A stretch of 64,000 nt of DNA from the NCBI GenBank assembly GCA_965197395.1, contig OZ240205.1:1178001-1242000 (forward strand), read 5' to 3'. The first letter of the stretch is position 1, and each line of letters starts with the position of its first letter. The position numbers and the translations under genes were made by a program. This DNA is from CAZYFH01 sp965197395. GTDB taxonomy: Bacteria > Acidobacteriota > Vicinamibacteria > Vicinamibacterales > UBA8438. The notes under the pieces are model-generated. The model saw only the letters and a program-made list of their open reading frames with translations, did no database searches and was not told where the DNA came from. Shown piece after piece: positions 17,243 to 25,664 of this stretch.

Positions 17243-17609
17243 GGGTCTATCCGGGTTTCCCAACGCCATTTTGGGGCCTTTCGGGGTTTTTCGTGGGTGA
17301 TTTGATTGGAAAGGCCCTGTGGGAGCTCGTGGAAAACGCACAGCGTTTTCCAAGGCACGGTGGGCGCGTTCTGTGCGTCCACGGCGCCGTCAGCTTCCAC
17401 AGGGCCCGTCCGTGCGCGACAAGATGGCTCCCAGGGAGGGGGCCCATGCGTGATGTCGAACTGGACCGCTGCGTCCTCGGACTGCAGTCGACCGGCGAAC
17501 AACTATGTTCGCGTCAACACCGTCGACCTGTACACGCCGAACGCTCGATTTACCCCGGAAAGACTGGGATATCAGGTGCTTACGCTATTTGGGAAACTCG
17601 GATATAGCC
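17243..17609 (+). mobile_element. MITE-like element, copy C (367 bp)
   Basis: This copy is inverted relative to copies A and B. It is flanked by a perfect 8-bp direct repeat GAAATATC (17235-17242 and 17610-17617). It appears identical over its full length to copy A at 2710-3076, including the nested hairpin, which indicates recent transposition. The flanking sequence on both sides is unassigned. Confidence 0.88.
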
Positions 17610-17792
17610 GAAATATCTGGGGCCCCCGCGAGCAGCGGCCTCGAGCACCGAGCTGACCTGGCTGCTTCCGCTGGTGATCCCGTCATGGGGACAATTTCGG
17701 GGACAATCCACGATTCTGGACGAAAAGGGAGACGATGTTCGCGTCCTCAGATCGCCCCGATCTGGCACGTAAGTGTTTAAAAATGAAAGAGT

Positions 17793-17886
<94 letters not shown>

Positions 17887-17927
17887 GTTTGTGGGACGCG
17901 CGACCGGCCCGTGAGGCCTCTACGATA

Positions 17928-19256
17928 TCACCGGATGACCCATAGCTCCGACTGCGGCCCGGACAGATACTCGATGCGGCCGTCGCCGTGCACCAAGGTG
18001 TCCTCCTCGCGCATGATCGTGGCCGGCTGGCCGTCCCACTCCGGCACCGGCACGGTGACCGAGAACTCGAGCGACACCCATTCGCCGGCGCGCAGCCGGA
18101 ACCGCGGGTGATCGCCGTACCGATCCGGCCAGTCGTAGATCATCCAGACGCCAGCGTCGTGCACCCAGTTGCCCTGCACGTGCGAGTAGACGAGCGCGTC
18201 GATCCCCTCGTCCGCCGCGCGAGATTCCGCGGCCGTCTTGATCTCGATCCCGGTGCGCCCGACAGTGAGCTCCTCGCGAAGGATGTCCGCCATCCGCGTG
18301 GACCGCGTGAACGCCGTGGCCAGCCCCGCGGGGACAGCGGCTTCGCCTGGACGGAGCACGTAGGCCATCTTCTGCTGGTCGGCAACGATTCCAGAGCTCC
18401 GCACGCCGAAGTCGACGTGTAGGAGATCGCCTCGCTCGATCACCGGGTTGGCCGCGTCGTCGAGTTGCTCCCGCCCGACGCGCTGCAGGTCGAGCGACGC
18501 GGGAAAGTTGAACTCGAAGCCCTGCCGCTTCCACTCGGCCGTGATCCAGTAGTGCACATCCATGAGCCGGGTGGCGTCGGGCGTGATGACCTCGTTCGAG
18601 AGGGCGCGCCGAAGGATCGCGAAGGTGGCCTCGCTGGCCTCACGCTGGATGCGATGCTCGGCCGGTGTCCGCGTCGATGCGTAGTCGACGAGGAGAGGTT
18701 CGGACGAGACCAGCCGGTCCCGGTGCGCCGGGGCTAGCGACGCCACGAGGTAGTCCTTGAGCTCAGCGGTCAGACCATCGGCCATGCTGATGGTCCGCGA
18801 CTGATTGATCGCGATGCGCCGGGGGTCTCGGTCATCGACGTATCGCCGCAGGTGCGGGGCTAGCCCCTCCTCGCCATACAGCACTCGGGTGTCGTAGAAG
18901 CGCGCGAGGTGGCCACTTAGGTGAGTGCCGAGCGCGGTCGTTTGGAGCCTGCTGTCCTCGCCGCCCGGGTCGTAGAAGAGATACGCGTTCCGGTGACCGT
19001 ACCACCCGGTGATGCCGTAGCCGCCGAAGAGCTCAAGCGCGGGATCGGGCGCGTTCTCGCGACCGAGGATGATCCAGAGATCGACCCCGTGCGCCCGCAT
19101 CAGCGGCAGGAGATGCTGGCGCATCTTCTCCGCCTTGACGTCCCACTCCCGCTCGGTGCGCTCGCGGATCAACTCGGGGGTGATCTGCGCCCGCGGCACA
19201 GACGTCGCGGCGGAGATCGAGGCGACCAACGCCAGGGTGAACAGGAGCACGCGCAT
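17928..19256 (-). CDS. Exported M24-family metallopeptidase (Xaa-Pro peptidase-like)
   Basis: The protein is ~442 aa from ATG 19256, with a signal peptide (MRVLLFTLALVASISAATS). The N-terminal creatinase-like half (MRAHGVDLWIILGRENAPDP) precedes the pita-bread half. That half has likely metal ligands in LLHVDFGVRSSGIVADQQK, SHVQGNWVHDAG, LEFSVTVPV and MREEDTLV. A longer reading from 19319 is possible but would run through a large inverted repeat. I expect periplasmic cleavage of X-Pro peptides. It is monocistronic. Confidence 0.85.
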   Translation of the reverse strand: MRVLLFTLALVASISAATSVPRAQITPELIRERTEREWDVKAEKMRQHLLPLMRAHGVDLWIILGRENAPDPALELFGGYGITGWYGHRNAYLFYDPGGEDSRLQTTALGTHLSGHLARFYDTRVLYGEEGLAPHLRRYVDDRDPRRIAINQSRTISMADGLTAELKDYLVASLAPAHRDRLVSSEPLLVDYASTRTPAEHRIQREASEATFAILRRALSNEVITPDATRLMDVHYWITAEWKRQGFEFNFPASLDLQRVGREQLDDAANPVIERGDLLHVDFGVRSSGIVADQQKMAYVLRPGEAAVPAGLATAFTRSTRMADILREELTVGRTGIEIKTAAESRAADEGIDALVYSHVQGNWVHDAGVWMIYDWPDRYGDHPRFRLRAGEWVSLEFSVTVPVPEWDGQPATIMREEDTLVHGDGRIEYLSGPQSELWVIR

Positions 19257-19295
19257 CAGAGGCCAGCTTAGCGTGGGGGGGCGGCGTGCGGACAG

Positions 19296-19412
19296 AGCGG
19301 GTCGGCGCATATCCCGCAAGAAACCGTCCGAAGCCGAAGCGCCGCCGCCCCTGACAGCGGCACGACGTGCCCGAGGCGTAGCGGTTTCTGGAGGGATATG
19401 CGCCGACCCGCT
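19296..19412. repeat. Long inverted repeat upstream of the M24 peptidase gene
   Basis: The arms at 19296-19326 and 19382-19412 share AGCGGGTCGGCGCATATCCC perfectly, then AGAAACCG, with three mismatches in 31. Weaker similarity extends outward another ~20 bp on each side (CGGCGTGCG / CGGCGTGTGCG). The 55-bp loop is GC-rich. Transcribed, it would form a very stable stem in the 5' leader of the peptidase mRNA. It could also be a small mobile or REP-like unit. Confidence 0.8.
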
Positions 19413-19465
19413 CGCACACGCCGCGTGCCCCCCGGGGCGTCAGGGCTGACGGTGACCTATCACAA

Positions 19466-19895
19466 CTATTCCGAATACGTGATCCGATAGATCGCGCCGG
19501 CGGTGTCGTCCGACACCAGCAGCGCCCCGTCCGGCATCACGAGCACGTCGACCGGTCGGCCCCACGCCTCGTTGTTCGCCTCCAGCCACCCTTCGGCAAA
19601 GACGTCGTAGCCGGTGACCGCTGTCGAGGGTGTGGACCTGGTCAGCCGTGTGGTCGCCGTCGGCATCGACGACCGCGTAGACGTTCCCGGCGCGCCGCGT
19701 GCTCACGAACAGCGTGCCAGCCGGACTGAGCGACATCTGTCGGGCGTTGGGGACGTCGGCGGTGAAGACCTCGATGGCGAACCCGTCAGGCAGGGTGAGC
19801 TTATCGAGCTGCGGCGCACCGCGCTCTTCCTGCGCGGCCGCGCACGCGGCCACCGCGATCACAGAAAACACACCCAGTAGTCGCTTGATGTTCAT
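19466..19895 (-). pseudogene. PQQ-dependent sugar/sorbosone dehydrogenase, internally deleted
   Basis: The start is intact: a lipoprotein-like signal (VIAVAACAAAQ), then TLPDGFAIEVFTADVPNARQ and GNVYAVVDADGD. A frameshift near 19620 leads directly to the normal C-terminus, AEGWLEANNEAWGRPVDVLV and GAIYRITYSE. The ~250 central residues of the six-bladed propeller are missing. The remnant cannot be a functional enzyme. Confidence 0.75.
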
Positions 19896-19939
19896 CGTGA
19901 TCCCGACCTCGTTCCGATCGCCCTTTGCCCGCCTCCCGC

Positions 19940-22900
19940 CTAATACCTGAACAAGTACTGCAGCTTGGTGAAGAAGGCCCGATTTGTCTGCCGCAGCGTC
20001 AAATCATCGGGGTAAAGCTGGTCGGCGATCCCGTCTCCGTCGCGATCCCCGTACAGCAGGTCGCCCTGCTGGTAGTGGTCGTCGTACCCCACGTAGAACA
20101 CCGTGCCGGAGTTGACGCGATACGTGGCCAGCATATTCAGTCCGACGCTACGTTGGAGCGTGTTGTACTCGGCGATGTTACGGAACAACAGCCGGTCGGT
20201 GAACTGATAGGTCGTCAGCGCGCGAAAGATCTTGACGTCGAAGACGAGCTCTTCGGCCGCCCGAGGGTCGATCAACCGGCTGGTGTTGACGTTGATCTGC
20301 GATTGGAACCGCGAGACCGGCCGGAGCGTCATGAAGATGCCACCGCCGCCGCCCCGGCCGAGAAACGGGTTCTCGCTATAGCGGACCTCGTCGCCCCAGC
20401 GGAAGAACCCGCCGACCGAGTAGTTCCGGCTGGTGTTCACGCCGCCGCCGAACGAGATGGCGCTCTTGTCGAAGTTGATGCCGAGGAAGCGTTCCATCTC
20501 GCGGCGGATGTCGAAGTTGACGTTGATGTTCTTCGCGAACGACGCGCGGAGCCCGAACCGCGCCTCTTCGTCTTCGAGAATGTCGTCGAAGTTCCAGTTG
20601 CGCGCATAGTTGAAGCGCGGCCCCCAGTTGAGGACCCAGGTCTCCGGGCGCCAGCGATACGAGAGGCTGCTGGAGACGCGCTTCTGGTCAACGCGGCGCA
20701 CAAAGCCGACATCGGTCATGAAATCCGGCGACAGCGTGTAGCCGGAGACGAACGCGCTCCAGTGACGGCTGGACATCCGGTAGTTGACGTCGAACATCTG
20801 GCCGCTCGACCGAAGCTGGTCGAGATCCTGGTGCTCGGTCTGAATCGCGCGAAACCCCAGTGACTGGGTGCGCGAGAGCCGGAAGTTGCCGTCGACGCCA
20901 CCGAGACGGCTGTGGCTGTCGAGGAACTCGCGGTTGGTGAAGATGGCCCCGAGATACGACTCGGAATAGAGATCGTAGCGGGCGCGGCCGATAAAGACGT
21001 TCGCGCTCTGCCCGTACGAGCGGTCGGCCACGTCGTCGACGTTGCCTGGCGCGGCGTCGTTCGTCACGAGCAGGCCAAGGGTCGTCTTGCCGACCTTGCC
21101 GGTGATCTTACCGCCGTAGTCCGGGTCGACGATCGTGCGGGTGTGCACGAGCGTGACTGGACCCGACATCCGGAAGATCTCCGCGCCCTCGAGGAAGAAG
21201 GGGCGCAGCTCCGAGAAGAACAGGGCGAACCGCCGGTTGACCTCGATCTGCGGCCGATCCGATTCGATCTGCGAGAAGTCCGGGTTGAAGGTGACGTCAG
21301 CCGTCAGATTCGACGTGATCCCGTATTTGAGGTTGACGCCGGCCTCCGGCTCGGTGGTCTCCCCGAACCGGCCGGTGGAGTCGAGTGTGCCGAACTGAAT
21401 CGCGGTCAGCGTCGGCAGGATTTCGAGGTTGCGGCTGGTCGAGAGGTTCGTGATCCCGTCGAGCACCCCCATCTGCGGCAGGAAGCCGGAGATCTCCCGC
21501 GAATAGGGCGACCAGACGACCGCCTCGTCCTTGCCCCTGATGCTGCGCGCGATCTGAAATCCCCAGCGGTGCGGCGTGTCACGGTCGCGTTGCGGGTAGC
21601 GGAGGCTCTTGAACGGGATCGCCATCTCCACGGTGAACCCGTCGGCGACGAGCTCGCCGCCGCTCTCGAAGAGCGCGTCCCACGAGCGGTCGCCACGAGG
21701 AATGCCGCTGGACCCGCCGCTGAAACCGCCGCCCGAAAACCCTCCGCGCCCGCCGCCGCGCGTATTCATGATCGAGTCCATCTGCACGCCGTAGCCGTTC
21801 ACCGAGAAGACGTAGGCGCGCTGCTGGTCGAGAAAGGGATCGAAGTACACCGAGATCGAGTCATCGAAAAACGCCTGATCGCGGTCGACCCGGTTCGCGC
21901 GCAACATACCCGGATCCGAATAGTGGGCGTGGGCCGCGAAGTAGAGGTTCTGGCTGTCATAGGCGATGTAGACGTCGGTGGCCTCGGTGGCGGGCGCACC
22001 CTCGACCGGACCGCGCTGAATGAAGTCGGTGATCCGGACCGCCGACTGCCATGCGGTATCGTCCAGCCTGCCGTCGATCGCCGGCCCCGCCTGGACGCGT
22101 GGCGGGCGCACGATCGGCCGGCCGGTGAGGATGCCCGCGTTCGCGGCAACGCCGAGCCGCGGGCCGTCATCCCCGATCGCGATGCCACCCGAGATGTTCT
22201 CCGGCGTCAACGCCGCCGGGGAATCGATCGGCTCCGGCGGTGGCGCGAACCCGCCAGGAGGTACCGGCGCCGCACGACGTGCTCCAGCGGCGGCCACGCG
22301 ACCCGCGTCGGGGCGTCGACGCGGCGTGGCGGCACTACCGTTGCCATTGCCGTTGCCGTTCACAAAGGGCCCGGCCCCGCCCGTCCTCGGCACGCCTCGC
22401 ATTCGTGAGCCGGCCCGCGCCGCCGGCGCCGGCACGACGTTCGCGCGGGCCACCGGCTCACGACCACCACCAGCGGCGACCGATTCGAAGGCCGCCCGCA
22501 ACCCGGCGATGATTTGATCCTGGAGCGCGAAGAGCGTGCCGACCTCGCCGTCGATCTTGACGGACGGCCCGACCGCACCGCTCGCGACGTCGATGACGCG
22601 CGCCGTGATGCGCAGCTGCTCGCCGATCCGCTGGAAACCGCCCGCGACGAGCCAGACCGCCCCAAGCTCGCGCCCGAGCCGCCGGGCGTCGCCGTCCGGG
22701 TCGTCGCCCGCGGCGATCCGGTCGCCGAACGCGGTGCCCCCGATCACGGAGAGGGACTCGATCGCCTCGAGGTCGGCGGTCACCGTTTCGACGATGCCCG
22801 CACCAATCCAGCCGTCGGACGGGTCGCCGGAGATGTTGACGAACGGCGCGATGACGACAGTGCCCGGGCGAATCGCCCCGGCCTCGGCGGCTGAACCGCG

Positions 22901-23029
22901 ACCGTTACCGTCCTGCGCGGTCACGACCGGGGCCAGTCCGAGGCACGCCCCGAGGACGAGGACGAGGACCAGGCGCCAGGCTCGACCGCGGGTTGACAGG
23001 CCTGGGTCGCAACACGTGAGTGAGCTCAA
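19940..23029 (-). CDS. DUF5916 outer-membrane protein with N-terminal TolB-like domain
   Basis: The protein is 1029 aa. A signal peptide (about 18-39) precedes a TolB/FlgO-like domain at about 55-190 (VVIAPFVNISGDPSDGWIGA, LGRELGAVWLVAGGFQRIG). A low-complexity linker follows, with an NGNGNGNG run near residue 225. Then come a family-9-like carbohydrate-binding domain at about 310-480 (IDGRLDDTAWQSA, VYIAYDSQNLYFAAHAHY) and a C-terminal DUF5916 beta-barrel ending in aromatic LQYLFRY. The barrel and terminal Tyr suggest outer-membrane insertion. Substrate and role are unknown. The TolB-like domain fused in front is unusual. Confidence 0.8.
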   Translation of the reverse strand: MSSLTCCDPGLSTRGRAWRLVLVLVLGACLGLAPVVTAQDGNGRGSAAEAGAIRPGTVVIAPFVNISGDPSDGWIGAGIVETVTADLEAIESLSVIGGTAFGDRIAAGDDPDGDARRLGRELGAVWLVAGGFQRIGEQLRITARVIDVASGAVGPSVKIDGEVGTLFALQDQIIAGLRAAFESVAAGGGREPVARANVVPAPAARAGSRMRGVPRTGGAGPFVNGNGNGNGSAATPRRRPDAGRVAAAGARRAAPVPPGGFAPPPEPIDSPAALTPENISGGIAIGDDGPRLGVAANAGILTGRPIVRPPRVQAGPAIDGRLDDTAWQSAVRITDFIQRGPVEGAPATEATDVYIAYDSQNLYFAAHAHYSDPGMLRANRVDRDQAFFDDSISVYFDPFLDQQRAYVFSVNGYGVQMDSIMNTRGGGRGGFSGGGFSGGSSGIPRGDRSWDALFESGGELVADGFTVEMAIPFKSLRYPQRDRDTPHRWGFQIARSIRGKDEAVVWSPYSREISGFLPQMGVLDGITNLSTSRNLEILPTLTAIQFGTLDSTGRFGETTEPEAGVNLKYGITSNLTADVTFNPDFSQIESDRPQIEVNRRFALFFSELRPFFLEGAEIFRMSGPVTLVHTRTIVDPDYGGKITGKVGKTTLGLLVTNDAAPGNVDDVADRSYGQSANVFIGRARYDLYSESYLGAIFTNREFLDSHSRLGGVDGNFRLSRTQSLGFRAIQTEHQDLDQLRSSGQMFDVNYRMSSRHWSAFVSGYTLSPDFMTDVGFVRRVDQKRVSSSLSYRWRPETWVLNWGPRFNYARNWNFDDILEDEEARFGLRASFAKNINVNFDIRREMERFLGINFDKSAISFGGGVNTSRNYSVGGFFRWGDEVRYSENPFLGRGGGGGIFMTLRPVSRFQSQINVNTSRLIDPRAAEELVFDVKIFRALTTYQFTDRLLFRNIAEYNTLQRSVGLNMLATYRVNSGTVFYVGYDDHYQQGDLLYGDRDGDGIADQLYPDDLTLRQTNRAFFTKLQYLFRY

Positions 23030-23113
23030 GTTGATTGGTCCTCGGGGCTGGCGTCCGCACGGGCGAAATTCGATCTTATATCGAGACGGCGGCCGCAGCG
23101 CCTGCCGGAGCGC

Positions 23114-24175
23114 TTAGAACCGCTCGAGGATTGCCTGGGTCATCCCGCTGCAGGTCGTCGCCTCTGCGAGATCGGAGACCAGATCGGCGGTGCGCACACC
23201 GGCCGACAGCGCGGCCCCGATGGCGGTTTCAATCGTGGCCGCCTCCGTCTCGGCGCCCAGGGCGTGACGGAGGAGCATCGCGGTGGACGCGATCGCTGCG
23301 ACCGGGTTGGCCTTGTCCTTGCCAGCGATGTCGGGTGCGGAGCCGTGCACCGGCTCAAACAAGCCGCCCTTCCCGCCGATGCTGGCCGATGGCAACAATC
23401 CGAGCGACCCGACAACGGCGCCGGCCTCATCGGACAGGATGTCGCCAAAGAGGTTTCCGGCAAGCAGGACGTCGAACTTCGCCGGGTTCGACACCAGCAG
23501 CATGGCGCACGAATCGACGAGCTGGTGTTCGAGTCGCACATCGGGGTAATGCGTACCGACCGCGGAGACCACCTCGCGCCACAGCCTCGACGTCTCCAGG
23601 ACGTTGGCCTTGTCAACCGACGTGACGAGCTTCCGGCGACCGCGCGCGCTTTCGAACGCCACGGTGGCGATCCGCTCAACCTCATTCGCGGAGTAGCGCA
23701 TGGTGTCGAACGCCTCGCTCAAGTCGTCGGTGCGGCCGCGCGGTGTGCCGTAGTAGATGCCGCCGGTCAGCTCACGCACGATGAGCAGGTCGAGCCCCGC
23801 GACCACGTCCGACCGGAGCGATGTCCCGCCTTCCAGTCCGGGCCAGACGCGCGCCGGTCGCAGGTTCGCGAACAACCCCAGCTCGCGGCGCAGGTCCAAC
23901 AGCGCGGTCTCCGGACGTTGTTCTCGCGGACCAGCACTGAATTCCGGGTCGCCGACCGCCCCGAGCAGCACGGCATCGGCTGCGTGACAGGCCGCGAGCG
24001 TGGCCGGCGGCAGCGGGACGTCCCCGGCGCGAAGCGCCGCCGCGCCAACTGGCCACCGTGTCAGCGTGAAGGTGTGGTGGAAGCGAGAGGCAACGGCATC
24101 GAGCACATGGGCCGCCGCGTCGACGACCTCCGGACCGATCCCGTCGCCGGGTAGCAGGGCGATCGAGGCCTTCAT
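23114..24175 (-). CDS. leuB: 3-isopropylmalate dehydrogenase
   Basis: The enzyme is 353 aa and full length. It oxidatively decarboxylates 3-isopropylmalate in leucine synthesis, using NAD and Mg/Mn. Motifs: LLPGDGIGPEVVDAA at the N-terminus, RELTGGIYYGTPRG in the substrate loop, TSVDKANVLETSRLW, NLFGDILSDEAGAVVGSLGL and FEPVHGSAPDIAGKDKANPV. It lies 105 bp downstream of leuA on the same strand, with a REP-like palindrome between them. Confidence 0.96.
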   Translation of the reverse strand: MKASIALLPGDGIGPEVVDAAAHVLDAVASRFHHTFTLTRWPVGAAALRAGDVPLPPATLAACHAADAVLLGAVGDPEFSAGPREQRPETALLDLRRELGLFANLRPARVWPGLEGGTSLRSDVVAGLDLLIVRELTGGIYYGTPRGRTDDLSEAFDTMRYSANEVERIATVAFESARGRRKLVTSVDKANVLETSRLWREVVSAVGTHYPDVRLEHQLVDSCAMLLVSNPAKFDVLLAGNLFGDILSDEAGAVVGSLGLLPSASIGGKGGLFEPVHGSAPDIAGKDKANPVAAIASTAMLLRHALGAETEAATIETAIGAALSAGVRTADLVSDLAEATTCSGMTQAILERF

Positions 24176-24217
24176 TAGCTCATAACCGCTTGCTTGCTGG
24201 TTGTGGGGACGGCGCCG

Positions 24218-24243
24218 TGCGGGCCTGAAGGCCCGCGCTACGA
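24218..24243. repeat. REP-like short palindrome
   Basis: GCGGGCCTGAAGGCCCGC is a near-perfect hairpin followed by GCTACG. Core and tail match the units at 49502, 49731 and 53945. It sits between leuA and leuB, where it could stabilise or attenuate the operon mRNA. Confidence 0.6.
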
Positions 24244-24280
24244 AAGCTCCCTCGGCGCCGGGAAACGGCGAGCACCGAAC

Positions 24281-25459
24281 CTACGCGGCGCCCGTGTCGG
24301 GGCGCTCGGCGCCCACGCGCGAGATGATCGCCGCCATGTCGCCGTCGCCGATCGACTTTTGGCGGTCCGCGAGCGCGATGACCTCACGGTAGACACGGTC
24401 GAGCTCAAAGCGGCTCAGTTGGTGGCCTAGCTCCTCACACCGTTTCTTGACCGCATGACGGCCGGAGTGCTTGCCGAGCACCAGCGTCGACTCGACGCCG
24501 ATGTCTTCGGGACGCATGATCTCGTAGGTGCGCCGATCCTTGATCACGCCGTCCTGGTGAATGCCGGCCTCGTGGGCGAACGCGTTGCGCCCGACGATGG
24601 CCTTGTTCGCCTGCACCGGCTCATGCGTCAGCTCCGCGAGTAACTGGCTGGTGCGGAACAGCTCGGTGGTCTCGACCGCCGTCCGATACGGCAGCCGGTC
24701 CGGCTTCACGCGGGTCGCCATGACGATCTCTTCGAGCGACGCGTTGCCCGCGCGCTCCCCGATACCGTTGATGGTGCATTCGACCTGGCGAACGCCGGCG
24801 CGGATTGCCGCCAGCGAGTTGGCAACCGCCAAGCCGAGATCGTCGTGGCAATGCGTGCTGAAGATCACCGTGTCGGCGCTCGGCACCTTCGTGCGCACCT
24901 CGGTGAAGAACTCCTCGATCTCTTCCGGCGTGCAGTAGCCCACCGTGTCGGGCAAGTTGATGGTCGTCGCCCCGACCTCGATCGCCCGCTCGACCACCTG
25001 GCACAGAAAATCCATGTCGGTGCGCGTCGCGTCCTCGGCCGAGAACTCGACGTCGTCCGTGTATCGGCGTGCCTGCGTGACACCGTCGACGACCGCCTGC
25101 AGGCACTGCTCCCGGGTGATGCGAAGCTTGCGCTCGAGGTGCAGGTCGGAGGTGGCGATGAACGTGTGGATCCGCGACCGCGCGGCCGGCCTGATCGACT
25201 CCCCCGCCCGTTCGATATCCGCCGGATTGCACCGCGCCAGCGCAGCGATGACAGGCCTGCGAATCTCGCGCGCGAGCAGCTCGACGGCATGGGCGTCGTC
25301 GTCCGACGCAATCGGAAAGCCCGCCTCGATGATGTCGACTCCCAGCGCTTCGAGCTGGCGACCCAGTTTCAGCTTCTCGTCCGTGTTCATCGAGAAACCG
25401 GGCGACTGTTCGCCATCGCGCAGTGTCGTGTCGAAGATGATCAGCGTGTCCGATGCCAC
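24281..25459 (-). CDS. leuA: 2-isopropylmalate synthase, short form
   Basis: This 392-aa DRE-TIM enzyme condenses acetyl-CoA with 2-oxoisovalerate. Motifs: FDTTLRDGEQSPGFSMNTDE, the HxH metal ligands in STHCHDDLGLAVANS, and NGIGERAGNASLEEIVMA. Standard LeuA proteins have a ~120-residue C-terminal regulatory domain that binds leucine. This one ends soon after the catalytic region. It may escape leucine feedback, or be closer to homocitrate/citramalate synthases, but leuB, leuC and leuD nearby favour leucine. A divergent LysR gene and operator lie upstream. Confidence 0.88.
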   Translation of the reverse strand: MASDTLIIFDTTLRDGEQSPGFSMNTDEKLKLGRQLEALGVDIIEAGFPIASDDDAHAVELLAREIRRPVIAALARCNPADIERAGESIRPAARSRIHTFIATSDLHLERKLRITREQCLQAVVDGVTQARRYTDDVEFSAEDATRTDMDFLCQVVERAIEVGATTINLPDTVGYCTPEEIEEFFTEVRTKVPSADTVIFSTHCHDDLGLAVANSLAAIRAGVRQVECTINGIGERAGNASLEEIVMATRVKPDRLPYRTAVETTELFRTSQLLAELTHEPVQANKAIVGRNAFAHEAGIHQDGVIKDRRTYEIMRPEDIGVESTLVLGKHSGRHAVKKRCEELGHQLSRFELDRVYREVIALADRQKSIGDGDMAAIISRVGAERPDTGAA

Positions 25460-25540
25460 CGCTCCTCCTGCTCATCGTCCGCGTGCTCACCTATTTAGGC
25501 GTGCCCTGACGATCGAGTCAAGATTATAGATATTACATAT

Positions 25541-25559
25541 CCATAACTTCATGTTATGG
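25541..25559. promoter_or_regulatory. LysR-type operator between leuA and lysR
   Basis: CCATAAC-TTCAT-GTTATGG is a perfect 7-bp inverted repeat. It contains the T-N11-A pattern of LysR-type regulators. It lies in an AT-rich stretch (from 25525) in an otherwise GC-rich region, 82 bp from the leuA start and about 106 bp from the lysR start. Confidence 0.7.
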
Positions 25560-25664
25560 TCAGTCCGGGGTGCGAGCCCGCCAGTCCGGGCCGCTCCTGC
25601 GCCAGTTCAGCGGGCGGAGCGAGGCCCCTCGCGAGACGGACTTTCCGCTGCGCGGGTGATAACC

